Source: Rufibacter hautae (GTDB lineage Bacteria; Bacteroidota; Bacteroidia; Cytophagales; Hymenobacteraceae). From it: a stretch of 64,000 nucleotides of DNA. The position numbers were made by a program, and so were the translations under genes. The stretch lies in contig NZ_VKKY01000002.1 in assembly GCF_008271695.1 (NCBI RefSeq), positions 1,178,001-1,242,000 on the forward strand, given 5' to 3'. Shown here one piece after another: positions 8,462-17,439 of the stretch (positions within the stretch are counted from its first letter, which is position 1; each line of letters opens with the position of its first letter). The notes under the pieces were generated by a model. That model had not been told where the DNA came from. It saw only the letters and a list, made by a program, of their open reading frames with translations, and made no database searches.

Positions 8462-9112
8462 GTGAGCGTATCTAAAAAGCTTATTTTACTGGCTGTCTTA
8501 TCAGCTTCCTTTGCCGCCTGCAACACCGACAAGGCTCCTAAACAAACCACTGCTGCCACCACGGAGACCACTCCGGCCGCGGCCACCACCGCCACCGAAG
8601 AAGATGAGGACGCCCCTGCCGTGGCAGCGCCTACCGCCGAGATTGTGTTCGTGAACTCAGATACCCTTCTGAACAGATACCAGTACTTCAAAGACGTGAA
8701 AGCCCGCTTGGAGGCCAAAGGCAAGAGAATGGAAACTGACCTGAGAGGCAAAGCAACCAGTTTCCAAAAGGAAGTGGAGCAATACCGCCAGACCGGTGCC
8801 GGCATGACCCAGGAGCAACGCGCCGCCACCGAGCAGCGCCTGGCCCAGAAAGAGCAGCAATTAGCCGCCCAGCAGCAGAGTTCCGGAAACCAACTGGCCA
8901 AAGACGAGAACGATGAGATGAAGAAGATCTACGAGAAAGTAGAGGCGCACCTCAAGAAGATCAGCAAAGACAAAGGCTACAAAATGGTCTTGACGTATAC
9001 CCGCGGTAACAGCGCCATCCTGTACGGAGACGCAGCCCTTGACATCACCGAGGAAACCGTAAGGGGCCTGAACGAGGAATACAAAGCGAACAAACCCGCT
9101 GCGAAGAAGTAA
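8462..9112 (+). CDS. OmpH/Skp-like periplasmic chaperone, lipoprotein
   Basis: A 216-residue protein with a lipoprotein signal (MSVSKKLILLAVLSASFAAC, lipidated Cys20). A low-complexity Ala/Thr/Glu linker (~21-60) leads to an OmpH/Skp domain (EIVFVNSDTLLNRYQYFKD onward) with a long coiled coil (residues ~75-160, rich in Glu/Gln/Lys). The C-terminal strand region KMVLTYTRGNSAILYGDAALDIT closes the fold. Skp-type proteins hold unfolded outer-membrane proteins in the periplasm; the barrel gene directly upstream suggests possible shared function, though each has its own terminator. The start is GTG 8462, chosen because it opens the lipoprotein signal. Lipidation is a common variation in this phylum. 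Confidence 0.85.
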   Translation: MSVSKKLILLAVLSASFAACNTDKAPKQTTAATTETTPAAATTATEEDEDAPAVAAPTAEIVFVNSDTLLNRYQYFKDVKARLEAKGKRMETDLRGKATSFQKEVEQYRQTGAGMTQEQRAATEQRLAQKEQQLAAQQQSSGNQLAKDENDEMKKIYEKVEAHLKKISKDKGYKMVLTYTRGNSAILYGDAALDITEETVRGLNEEYKANKPAAKK

Positions 9113-9133
9113 TCTGTGAAAATTTCAGATAGA

Positions 9134-9161
9134 AAAGCCTGGCTTCGGTCAGGCTTTTTTT
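9134..9161 (+). terminator. Terminator of the OmpH-like gene with TTCG tetraloop
   Basis: AAAGCCTG pairs with CAGGCTTT around a C(TTCG)G tetraloop, followed by a T run. Confidence 0.85.
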
Positions 9162-9183
9162 GTGCCCTTTTCAGAAAACCAGG

Positions 9184-10509
9184 TCAAAAAAGGCGGCGTT
9201 TGATGGCTGCCAATCTTATGCCTGCCTCCCTGGCGTAGTACGGGTGCTTGCTGTTTTCCACCACCTGCGCCCCATAGATGCCCGTGTGCCCCGAGAAAAG
9301 GTAAGCCACGGCACAAGCCAGGCCAGCGTACAAGCCAATGCTCCCGCCGAACAACTCCATGGCCATCAGCAGGCAAGCCAATGGTGTATTGGCTGCGCCC
9401 GCAAAAACCGCTACAAAACCTAACGCAGCCAGCAACTCCAGTGGCAAAGGAAGCCAGGGAAAAAGCGTGTTCCCCAAGGTGGCCCCAATGAAAAACAAAG
9501 GGGTTACCTCGCCACCCTTGAAGCCGCAGCCTAGCGTGAAAGCAGTCAATGCCAGTTTGACCAGAAAATCATGAGAAGGCAACTGGGTTGAAAAGGAAGC
9601 CAGGATAGTAGGAATTCCCAACCCGATGTACTTGGTGGTACCCAGAGACCAGATAACCAAAGCCAATACCAACCCACCCACTACTGGCCTGAGCGGCGGA
9701 TAGGCTACATGTTTCTTGAAAGTGTTTCCCACGGCGTGAGAGGCTACAGAGAAAAGCCGGGCGGCCAGGGCAAAGCAGATGCCTGCCAGCAAGGTAGCCC
9801 CCAGGGTCCAAACGGTCATGGACGGTACTTCCACCACGGGGTACAGGGTATGCCCTACACCCCAGGCTGAGGTCACCGCATCAGCGATGATGGCTGCCAG
9901 GAAAGAAGGCAAAAGCGCATTATACCTGAGTTGCCCCAGCAGGAAAACCTCCAAAGCGAACACTGCCCCCGCCAGCGGCGTCCCGAAAACAGAGGCAAAC
10001 CCGGCACTCACGCCGCAGATCAGGAGCATTTTCCGGTCGCGTGGCCGCAGCTTGAAAACAGTCGTAAGCTGATCGGCGAGGGCGCCGCCCATTTGCACGG
10101 CTGTGCCCTCGCGGCCCGCTGACCCGCCTACCATATGCGTCAGCACGGTAGCCACCAGCACCAACGGTGCCATGACCAGCGGAATCTTTTTAGACGAAGG
10201 CGTTTGGATGGCCTGCAACAGGAGATTATTGCCACCTTCGGCTTCGCGGCCCCACTGGTGATAAACCCAACCCACCAGAAAGCCGCCCGCGGGTAAAAGC
10301 CAGATAATCAAGGGATGGGTTTCCCGGTAGCTGGTTGCCAAATCGAGCAAGACCAAAAACAAGGCCGAGGCGCTGCCCGCCATGACGCCTACCAGCAAGG
10401 CAAGCCCCAACCAGCGGAACAGGTATTTTGAATTCAGGTAAAAATCAAGCGGAAAAGAACTCCTAAAGAAAGCAGAAAAGGAAAATCCAGGCTTCTTGAA
10501 AAAGGACAT
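9184..10509 (-). CDS. CLC-family anion/proton antiporter, fluoride-type motifs
   Basis: A 441-residue polytopic protein of the CLC superfamily. The GREGT motif (132-136) carries the gating Glu. The usual chloride-filter sequence GSGIP on helix D is replaced by GGNNL (92-96). The third motif reads GFKGGEVTP (329-337) instead of GxFxP. As I recall, these substitutions are shared by the CLC-F fluoride/proton antiporters, which protect cells from fluoride, so fluoride export is the favoured role (inference). ATG 10509 (MSFFKKPGF) was chosen; upstream in-frame starts at 10517 and TTG 10536 only add a polar leader. No fluoride riboswitch was found upstream. It follows the MacB-like permease by about 100 nt on the same strand. 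Confidence 0.85.
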   Translation of the reverse strand: MSFFKKPGFSFSAFFRSSFPLDFYLNSKYLFRWLGLALLVGVMAGSASALFLVLLDLATSYRETHPLIIWLLPAGGFLVGWVYHQWGREAEGGNNLLLQAIQTPSSKKIPLVMAPLVLVATVLTHMVGGSAGREGTAVQMGGALADQLTTVFKLRPRDRKMLLICGVSAGFASVFGTPLAGAVFALEVFLLGQLRYNALLPSFLAAIIADAVTSAWGVGHTLYPVVEVPSMTVWTLGATLLAGICFALAARLFSVASHAVGNTFKKHVAYPPLRPVVGGLVLALVIWSLGTTKYIGLGIPTILASFSTQLPSHDFLVKLALTAFTLGCGFKGGEVTPLFFIGATLGNTLFPWLPLPLELLAALGFVAVFAGAANTPLACLLMAMELFGGSIGLYAGLACAVAYLFSGHTGIYGAQVVENSKHPYYAREAGIRLAAIKRRLF

Positions 10510-10611
10510 ACAAATCATTTGCTTCTTCCTTCCCAACGTTTTTAGGGAAAGCGGTGAAAAGGAAGAATTAAAAAGCCTTTGGTCACGAGCAGGTGGCCAA
10601 GACAGGGATTA

Positions 10612-11847
10612 CTATTCGTACCGTAAAGACTCTATAGGGTCCAGTTTAGAGGCTTTGTAGGCAGGGTAATAGCCGGAGAGCAGCCCCACGGAGATACAGA
10701 TCAACATACCCACGATCATCCAAAGCCAAGGCACAAAGAACTCGCCTTTGCCTATGAGCATGGCAATGCCGTTGCCCATGAGAATCCCTAGGACAATCCC
10801 CACAATCCCGCCCAACACGCAGATAACAATGGCCTCAATAAGGAACTGCAGCCTGATTTGCTTGATGGTAGCCCCCAACGCTTTCCGGATACCGATTTCC
10901 CGCGTCCGCTCGGTCACGCTCACCATCATGATGTTCATCAATCCGATAGAGGCACCCAGCAAAGTGATGAAACCCACCAGAAAGCCGCCGGTTTTAAGGT
11001 AGCCCGTGATTTTGTTTAACTCCTGCTCCACAGAATCGCTGCGGGTAATCCGGAAAGAATCTTCCTGGCCCAGTTCATCTTGCCGCACTTTCCGCATAAT
11101 GCCGGTCGCTTCTTCCATGGCAAAGGCCAGGCTGCTCCCGTTCAGGATGGCAGTTTTGATCTCAAAGGTGAGCTGTTCCGGCGTTGGGATTTGGGTGGCG
11201 GTTTCCAGGGGAATGATGATCCGGCGGTTGCTTCCGCCCCCACCCAGGCCACCGCCCTGGCTTTTGATCTTCCCAATGACTTTAAACCTACGGCCCATCA
11301 GCACCATGCTTTTGCCCTCGGGGCTTTGTTTGGGGAACAGTTTGTTGGCTACTTCCTCGCCAATGATGGCCACCGGCGCACCGCTCTCAATCTCCAGGTT
11401 AGAGAAAGGCCGGCCCAGTTCAAGGTCATAGTTTTCGTTGACCAGGTAGTTCTCGTCTCCCCCAATCAGGCTCATGTTGGGGTTGGTTTTGATACTGCCC
11501 GCCTTCACCGAGACGTTTCCGCTCACCCAGGTAGACAAACTCACCCGGGCTTTATCGGCCATCAGGTCTTTGTACTGCCGGGCCTGGAACTCGGTGATGT
11601 TGGGGTACACCTTGTTCTGGCGGCCGCCGCGCTGTCCGCCCCCGTCCCATTTCTTTTCAATGTCAAAAGAATTGGCCCCCAACGTAGAAAATGTGCTGGA
11701 AACGGAATACTTGATGCCTTCAATTGCCGTTAGAATACCTACCAATGACATAATGCCGATGGAGATGATCAGGGCGGTGAGCACCGTCCTTAGCAAATTG
11801 CCCTGAATAGAGCGGAAGCCTTCTTTCGTGTTTTCTACAAGATCCAT
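10612..11847 (-). CDS. MacB/FtsX-type ABC transporter permease
   Basis: A 411-residue permease with an N-terminal membrane segment ([21 protein letters not shown]), a periplasmic MacB core domain (~40-280) and three C-terminal segments of the FtsX domain with the signature [15 protein letters not shown]. MacB-like permeases couple to an ATPase and an efflux partner to export peptides, lipoproteins or drugs without translocating across the inner membrane. No ATPase gene adjoins, so it must pair with one elsewhere. The frame extends upstream to 12024, but that part is polar, overlaps the divergent gene's control region and lacks family similarity. ATG 11847 ([17 protein letters not shown]) is the usual family start. 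Confidence 0.88.
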   Translation of the reverse strand: MDLVENTKEGFRSIQGNLLRTVLTALIISIGIMSLVGILTAIEGIKYSVSSTFSTLGANSFDIEKKWDGGGQRGGRQNKVYPNITEFQARQYKDLMADKARVSLSTWVSGNVSVKAGSIKTNPNMSLIGGDENYLVNENYDLELGRPFSNLEIESGAPVAIIGEEVANKLFPKQSPEGKSMVLMGRRFKVIGKIKSQGGGLGGGGSNRRIIIPLETATQIPTPEQLTFEIKTAILNGSSLAFAMEEATGIMRKVRQDELGQEDSFRITRSDSVEQELNKITGYLKTGGFLVGFITLLGASIGLMNIMMVSVTERTREIGIRKALGATIKQIRLQFLIEAIVICVLGGIVGIVLGILMGNGIAMLIGKGEFFVPWLWMIVGMLICISVGLLSGYYPAYKASKLDPIESLRYE

Positions 11848-11974
11848 GTTTTCTCTGTAACCAGTACCCAGTCTACTATTTGTCGTACAACTGAGCGCTT
11901 TCTTACTGTTATAAAAGTAATGGTTTTCCCGTTTATTGCCCGATTTTCTTAAATTCGTTCCAAACCGATTACTG

Positions 11975-13246
11975 ATGAAGAATTTGTGCCGGAATTTATT
12001 TCTTCTGCTCCTGCTGCTGGCCATTGCGCCGGCAAGCTGGGCCTCTTACCTGCTCCTGCCCATGGACCAGTCGCAGAAGAACCACTTAAAAGCCTATGGC
12101 GTAGCCTATTGGGCGCTGCAGCGGCAAGTAGAGGTGGAATGGCTCCTGAACTACAAAGGCGGGGCTTTTGCCATGAAGCAGGCCACTCCGCTGGAAAACG
12201 AACTGGTGGTGCGAGGCATCGGCTACCAGACCATCTCAGACGCGCAATACAGCCAGATTCTAAACGAGATTGCCGCCCCGGAGTCTAACATGGACGTGAT
12301 GAAACTGGAGAAGGCGCCCAAGATTGCGGTGTACTCGCCTAAGTCAAAACAGCCCTGGGACGATGCCGTGACGCTGGTGCTCACCTACGCCGAAATCCCC
12401 TATGACATTATCTATGACCCAGACATCTTAGAAGACAAGCTTCCCAAATACGATTGGCTGCACCTGCACCACGAAGATTTTACCGGCCAGCACGGCAAGT
12501 TCTACACCGCTTTCCGCAATGCACCCTGGTACATTGAGCAGAAACGTGAGTCCGAAGCCACGGCCAAGCGGTTTGGGTTTGCCAAGGTGCCGCAGCTGAA
12601 AAGCGCCGTGGCCCAGCGCATCCGGGACTTCTGCGCCGGCGGAGGCTTTATGTTTGCCATGTGCTCCGCCACCGACACCTATGACATCGCCCTGGCCGCC
12701 GTAGGCCTGGACATCACCGAGAGCATGTTTGACGGCGATCCCGCCGATCCTACAGCCCAGCAGAAGCTGAACTTCTCTAACACCTTTGCCTTCAAAGACT
12801 TTACTCTTATCCGAGACCCTTATCATCCGGAGTTCTCCAACATTGACAACTCCCAACTGGAACGCGGCCTGCGCGAGAACAACGATTTCTTCCAGCTCTT
12901 CACCTACTCCGCAAAGTGGGACCCCATTCCTACTATGCTCACCCAAAACCACGTGAAAACCATCAAAGGCTTTATGGGCTTAACTACCGGTTTCAAGAAA
13001 AAGCTGATCAAATCTGAGGTGGTGGTCATGGGCGAGACTAAGTCCATTGACGAGGCCCGCTACATCCATGGCACCTTCGGGAAAGGCACTTGGACTTTCT
13101 ATGGCGGCCATGACCCCGAGGACTACCAGCACTTTGTGGAAGAAGAACCCACCGACCTCGCCCTCTACCCCAACTCCCCTGGTTATCGGCTGATCTTGAA
13201 TAACATCCTGTTCCCGGCGGCCAAGAAGAAGAAACAGAAGACGTGA
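11975..13246 (+). CDS. Secreted conserved protein of unknown function (GATase-like middle)
   Basis: A 423-residue protein with a signal peptide ([16 protein letters not shown], cleavage about residue 22). The mature part begins [20 protein letters not shown] central region ([17 protein letters not shown] to [16 protein letters not shown], ~120-235) looks like the Rossmann-like core and nucleophile elbow of class I glutamine amidotransferase-like folds, with a Cys in the elbow. This family is often labelled asparagine synthetase B in databases, but neither the PurF-type amidotransferase start nor the synthetase P-loop is present, so I would not use that name. ATG 11975 is preferred over the in-frame upstream 11936 because it opens the signal peptide. 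Single gene; function unknown. Confidence 0.75.
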   Translation: MKNLCRNLFLLLLLLAIAPASWASYLLLPMDQSQKNHLKAYGVAYWALQRQVEVEWLLNYKGGAFAMKQATPLENELVVRGIGYQTISDAQYSQILNEIAAPESNMDVMKLEKAPKIAVYSPKSKQPWDDAVTLVLTYAEIPYDIIYDPDILEDKLPKYDWLHLHHEDFTGQHGKFYTAFRNAPWYIEQKRESEATAKRFGFAKVPQLKSAVAQRIRDFCAGGGFMFAMCSATDTYDIALAAVGLDITESMFDGDPADPTAQQKLNFSNTFAFKDFTLIRDPYHPEFSNIDNSQLERGLRENNDFFQLFTYSAKWDPIPTMLTQNHVKTIKGFMGLTTGFKKKLIKSEVVVMGETKSIDEARYIHGTFGKGTWTFYGGHDPEDYQHFVEEEPTDLALYPNSPGYRLILNNILFPAAKKKKQKT

Positions 13247-13254
13247 TATATAAC

Positions 13255-13416
13255 CTTGTAGCGTCGTTACACCGTAACGACGTGGCTTTGTGAAACTATT
13301 ACCATCATTAAACCAACGGTTTATCTACACAGCAATTTTAACGAAAAAGGAATGTGGAGGGAAGAAACGCTCTAGCTGCGTAGAGCTACGTCGTTACGGT
13401 GTAACGACGCTACAAG
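13255..13416. repeat. 29-bp perfect inverted repeat, each arm itself palindromic
   Basis: 13255-13283 and 13388-13416 are exact reverse complements. Each arm contains CGTCGTTAC and GTAACGACG around 3 nt. They enclose 104 nt between two convergent genes. Related fragments (ATAACGACGC) occur near 2540. Confidence 0.9.
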
Positions 13417-13503
13417 AAGGTGTTTTAAGCCACATTTCAAAATATTAGCCACAATACACCCGGAGCGTTTTTGATGTAGATTTCACTCCATTACTTTTCG
13501 AAA

Positions 13504-14097
13504 TTAATGAATCCTATCGGGCCGGTGTTCCAGGTTGGCGATGATGTCTGCCTCAATTTGCAGGAGCTCCTGCAGGCGGGCATCTACTACATCTTTGGGC
13601 ATGTATTCTTTGGCCAGCTTCACGAAACTCACGTAATGGCCGGCCTCTGAGACCATGAGTTCATAGTAGAACTTCTGCAGGTCCTCGTCTTTGAGGTTCT
13701 TCCAGAGCAGCTTGAATCGCTCGCAGGAACGGGCCTCAATCAGGGCGTTGACCAGAAGGTGGTCCATCAGTTGGCGTTCCCGTCTATCCCCCTTCCGGAT
13801 GTGTTTGCTCAGCTGCACCACGTATTCATCGGGGCGGTTGCGGCCCAACTCATAGCCGCGTTTTTTCAGTTCCTCCAATACCCGCTCAAAGTGGCTCCAC
13901 TCCTCGGCTACCAAGGCCGTCATTTCCTCCACTAACTTGGTCTTATCTGGGTACTTCACAATAAGCGAAATGCCCGAGGTGGCGGCTTTCTGTTCACAGT
14001 ACGCATGGTCCACCAGAATATCCTGGATGTTCATCTCCGCGATGTTCACCCAGCGGGGATCGGTGGGTAGTTGAAGTTTAAGGATTGACTTGGCCAC
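13504..14097 (-). CDS. miaE: tRNA-(ms2io6A37) hydroxylase MiaE
   Basis: A 197-residue ferritin-like non-haem di-iron monooxygenase that hydroxylates the isopentenyl group of ms2i6A37 in tRNA. The expected iron ligands are visible: Glu35, the ExxH pair Glu66/His69, Glu121 and the second ExxH pair Glu151/His154. Other recognisable parts are DPRWVNIAEMN near the start and LIEARSCERF around 119-128. Length matches the family. Its substrate is made by MiaB, encoded in this window at 20970 but not linked to it. The gene ends against an inverted-repeat region and is the last of a same-strand series with the putative porin and lpxK, separated by 256 nt. Confidence 0.9.
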   Translation of the reverse strand: MAKSILKLQLPTDPRWVNIAEMNIQDILVDHAYCEQKAATSGISLIVKYPDKTKLVEEMTALVAEEWSHFERVLEELKKRGYELGRNRPDEYVVQLSKHIRKGDRRERQLMDHLLVNALIEARSCERFKLLWKNLKDEDLQKFYYELMVSEAGHYVSFVKLAKEYMPKDVVDARLQELLQIEADIIANLEHRPDRIH

Positions 14098-14125
14098 TTT
14101 TACAAATTTGAAGATGTGAAGATTA

Positions 14126-14351
14126 GGAAATTTGGAGATTTGGAATGTGTAGATTTAAGGATGTGAGGTTAAATTTAATGCTTATGATGCAGACAGGTTT
14201 AGAAGGTGAAATTGAAAAAAGATGAAGTTACGTTTAGGGGCTAATTTTGAGAAAACTGCTCAAAACGAAAGCTGCTTTTCCGGTCAAATCATTCTCTTCT
14301 TTCCTATTTCCTATTCTTTACATCTTCAAATTTCCAAATCTCCAAATTTCC
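14126..14351. repeat. 20-bp perfect inverted repeat flanking the miaE upstream region
   Basis: 14126-14145 and 14332-14351 are exact reverse complements built on GGAAATTTGGAGATTTGG. A nearby AATTTGAAGATG (14104-14115) also recurs inverted next to the right arm (14321-14331). The enclosed DNA carries an R1 copy. Confidence 0.85.
14232..14266. repeat. Dispersed palindrome R1, copy 4
   Basis: GTTTAGGGGCTAATTTTGAG followed by AAAACTGCTCAAAAC. Confidence 0.7.
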
Positions 14352-14353
14352 TT

Positions 14354-16306
14354 TTAATCATAGAAATTCCACTGCAAACCGAAGATGAAGCTGAACGGGT
14401 TGGCTGGGTAGTAGGGCGTGGTGAAATAACCCGGTTCCCAGGCGCTGGTCACTGCATTGAGGTTGCTCAGTTTCAGGAACAAGTTCACGGTTTTAATATC
14501 CGTGTTCAGGAACAGGTCTAGCGTGGGGTAACGCCTCACCAAGAACCGGTTCTGCAGGTGAAACTGCTGGGTCACGGGCATGTACCCATCGGCGTAGTAG
14601 CTGGAGTGCCAATTCATCTCCACACCGGTCTGCACATTGATGGCTCCTTTAAAGAGCGGACCCTGCAGATAGGCTTTGGAGTTGACGTACCATTCCGGCA
14701 TCCGGATCACATCATTCCCGGTTACTTTGTTGTAGTAGACGGTATTGTCCAGCACGAAGGCCTTTACGTTGAACTTGTAGCGTACACTGGCCTGCACCAG
14801 GTTGATTCCGCCGGTTTCCTGCGCCGGGGTGGCCCAAAGGGTTCGGTTATTGTTTACTGAATCCTGGTAGTAGACGTAATTCTGCAGGTTGGTGTACTGC
14901 ACCTGCGCATGGAGGTAGTGGCTCTTGTAACCCGCCTCTAGTGAAGCGGCCGTTTGGGTGGCCTGGGTATTCTCAAAATCATTGAACCACTCATAATGGT
15001 TACTGATGAACACCCGTTGCAGCAGCGTTGGCGAGTAAGAGGTACGAGTCTGGCGCAGGGTCAGGAACTTGTAGCGGGCTTGGGCATTAAGCCGGTAATC
15101 GCCGCCTCCAATCTGGAACTCGGCATCGGTGGTGACATAGATGTCGTTTTTAAGCCGGAACTGGGCATCGCCGCCGATGAAGTTATCTGCAATGGTTCTT
15201 TTCTCCTGATCCACATAGTACTCCAGGGTATCTTCCTGAGGAGGACGGACCACATTCCTTACACCTTCGGCAGTGACTCTATAAGAGCCATCGCGGCGTT
15301 TGGCGTAGGCCCGGTACACAAACAGTTTGCTGCTGCCCATCACCCCAAAGGTGTTTTCCATCTGTTTGAAGTAGGAATCATCATACGTCCGGGTTGTATC
15401 ACGTAGGGCCTGGGGATAGAATTTCAGAACCTGCTTATTTCCTTCGGTGTCATAAGGCAATTGCTGGTCTGAGTAATCGTTGGTTTGGGTATTCACATCT
15501 ACCGTGTGGTACAGCTGCAGCCCGGCACCCAGGAGCTTGTACCAATGGGTGGCATGGAAATCGGTGCGTTTTTCATTGGAGGCGGCTTTCTGCAACCAAA
15601 CCGGCTCATCACTATAGTCGAACAGGCTGTCTACTGTATCAGTCTCTTTGGGTCTGATGCCGCCGCTTTCAATTTGTTCATGGCTGGTTTGGTTGAAGTT
15701 GGCCATGAACCGATAGCGCTCATTTTTACTAAAATAGTGCGTAAACGCCTGAATGCCGTAGTGGCTGATCATCCCGTTCCGGTTGCTGAAGGCCCCGATT
15801 TGCCGCTCCGCCCCAACGCGTTCGTACCCAATGCCCACGTTCCAATTGGCAGAAACGTTCCGGGTGTGTTTGGCCCGGAAGATGGACTCACCCAGACTCC
15901 CCTGCATGTAGTTCAGAAACGTGAACGGCGACTTGGTGTCATAATAAGGCGCAGTGTTGGGGTTTACCACGTAAGTATCAAAAGCGTTCCGGCCCAGACG
16001 GTTACCCAATTTGGTAGGCATGCGCCAGAAAAGCGGCTGCGAGGCCGTGCCTACATTGCCCAGGTTCTGCTGCAGCGTGGTGTCATAGTACCAGTGCCGG
16101 AAATTCTGCAGGTTGGTTAAGGAGGTGTCTATGCGCGATGCTTTGAGATTACCTTTGAAGATATCAGCCTCATAGATCACATTGGTGGTTGCCGAGCCAT
16201 AGATGGCTTTGGTGGAGTCATTGAGAATTTGCGCAGAAGCCGGGGAAAAGGCACCCAGCCCAACCAGAAAAGCCGCAGCGAAGAGTTTCTTGTAAGTCAC
16301 GTCCAA
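14354..16306 (-). CDS. Putative porin, outer-membrane beta-barrel
   Basis: A 650-residue protein with a signal peptide (LFAAAFLVGLGAFSPASA, cleavage near residue 25). The rest is typical of the Bacteroidota putative porin family (Porin_10-like): alternating aromatic/polar strands and an aromatic C-terminal end (FSFIFGLQWNFYD) suited to barrel insertion. Substrate is unknown. It begins only 2 nt after the lpxK stop codon, so the two are probably co-transcribed, which ties it loosely to outer-membrane construction. An alternative start at codon 5 or later would not change the signal peptide. Confidence 0.8.
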   Translation of the reverse strand: MDVTYKKLFAAAFLVGLGAFSPASAQILNDSTKAIYGSATTNVIYEADIFKGNLKASRIDTSLTNLQNFRHWYYDTTLQQNLGNVGTASQPLFWRMPTKLGNRLGRNAFDTYVVNPNTAPYYDTKSPFTFLNYMQGSLGESIFRAKHTRNVSANWNVGIGYERVGAERQIGAFSNRNGMISHYGIQAFTHYFSKNERYRFMANFNQTSHEQIESGGIRPKETDTVDSLFDYSDEPVWLQKAASNEKRTDFHATHWYKLLGAGLQLYHTVDVNTQTNDYSDQQLPYDTEGNKQVLKFYPQALRDTTRTYDDSYFKQMENTFGVMGSSKLFVYRAYAKRRDGSYRVTAEGVRNVVRPPQEDTLEYYVDQEKRTIADNFIGGDAQFRLKNDIYVTTDAEFQIGGGDYRLNAQARYKFLTLRQTRTSYSPTLLQRVFISNHYEWFNDFENTQATQTAASLEAGYKSHYLHAQVQYTNLQNYVYYQDSVNNNRTLWATPAQETGGINLVQASVRYKFNVKAFVLDNTVYYNKVTGNDVIRMPEWYVNSKAYLQGPLFKGAINVQTGVEMNWHSSYYADGYMPVTQQFHLQNRFLVRRYPTLDLFLNTDIKTVNLFLKLSNLNAVTSAWEPGYFTTPYYPANPFSFIFGLQWNFYD

Positions 16307-16308
16307 AA

Positions 16309-17379
16309 TTAAGAATTAAAATCTGAACCCGGTGGAAGTACCCATTCGCTCATGGTGGCATCAAACGAGGCTTCCTGCGGGGCAAACGTATTGGTAATAG
16401 GCAGGTAGAAAACCGGGAGTTCGCGCCATAGGCTTTCCAATTCAGGTGCCTGCCATTTTACGGCATCTTTCTGCGTCATCAGGATACTTACCTGCGGGTC
16501 CTGCAATGTTCGGTAAAAAGCCACCACCTCTTCTACCCGCTCGCGGGTCACGGCCGCATGGTCTGCCCATTCAAAGTGCCGCACCAGTTCAAATCCTGTG
16601 CGGGACAGGTGCTGCACCAGCGGATGGGCATTGGCGATGCCGGTGACCAGGATCAACCTTTTCCCTAACGATTTTACAAGTCCAACAGGTACAGCCGCAC
16701 CGTAGACTATTTGCGAGAAAAAAATAGGAGTTCCGTGGGAAGTATAACGCTGAATCTGTTTTCGGATAAAGGCTTGTTGCTCAAGGGAAACTTCTCCCGG
16801 GCATTTGGTCACCACCACGGCCTGGGCCCGGTGGGATCCGGTTCTGGGTTCCCGCAATCTACCCATGGGCAGCAGGTAATCCTGGGTGAACAACCGGTTG
16901 AAATCTGTGAGGAGCAGATACTTGGAGGCCTTTACCGCGCGGTGCTGAAAAGCGTCATCCAGTAAAATAACTTCCAGGTCTGGGAAGCGCTTCAACAACT
17001 GTTGGATCCCCACTTTCCGTTTCTCGCAGACTGCCACTAAAACGCCTGGTAAACTTTGGGTATACTGAAACGGCTCATCGCCCAGGGTGGTCGCTGAAGA
17101 ATGGGCATCTGCCAAGACAAACCCTTTGGTGGCGCGTTTATAGCCCCGGCTGAGGATGGCGATCTTACGGGGCTGCAGCAGGCGGGCCAGATATTCTACC
17201 TGCGGAGTTTTGCCGGTACCGCCCACACTCAGGTTCCCCACGCAAATGACCGGAATAGGTGCCTCGTAGACAGAGAACACCTCTTTGTCGTATAGCAGGT
17301 TCCGCAGCCGCACAATGCCGCTGTACACCATCGCGAACGGAGAAAGCAGGAAAGGTAGCAGGTGCGGTATAGCGGGCAT
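16309..17379 (-). CDS. lpxK: Tetraacyldisaccharide 4'-kinase LpxK
   Basis: A 356-residue inner-membrane-associated kinase that phosphorylates the 4' position of the lipid A disaccharide, a late step of lipid A synthesis. The P-loop [12 protein letters not shown] (48-59) is the LpxK version of Walker A. A hydrophobic N-terminal segment ([19 protein letters not shown]) anchors it. [12 protein letters not shown] and [10 protein letters not shown] are family hallmarks. ATG 17379 was chosen because it opens the standard LpxK N-terminus; the frame stays open far upstream but that part overlaps the divergent Nif3 gene. The putative porin gene follows 2 nt after the stop. Confidence 0.93.
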   Translation of the reverse strand: MPAIPHLLPFLLSPFAMVYSGIVRLRNLLYDKEVFSVYEAPIPVICVGNLSVGGTGKTPQVEYLARLLQPRKIAILSRGYKRATKGFVLADAHSSATTLGDEPFQYTQSLPGVLVAVCEKRKVGIQQLLKRFPDLEVILLDDAFQHRAVKASKYLLLTDFNRLFTQDYLLPMGRLREPRTGSHRAQAVVVTKCPGEVSLEQQAFIRKQIQRYTSHGTPIFFSQIVYGAAVPVGLVKSLGKRLILVTGIANAHPLVQHLSRTGFELVRHFEWADHAAVTRERVEEVVAFYRTLQDPQVSILMTQKDAVKWQAPELESLWRELPVFYLPITNTFAPQEASFDATMSEWVLPPGSDFNS

Positions 17380-17439
17380 AAGGAACAAAAGTACATGAAT
17401 TTTGCCTTTCTTTGCCCTTAACGGCCTTAAACCTAAAGA

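Noticed and set aside
10510-10611. Fluoride riboswitch ahead of the CLC gene
   Set aside because: No conserved riboswitch core could be recognised in the leader.
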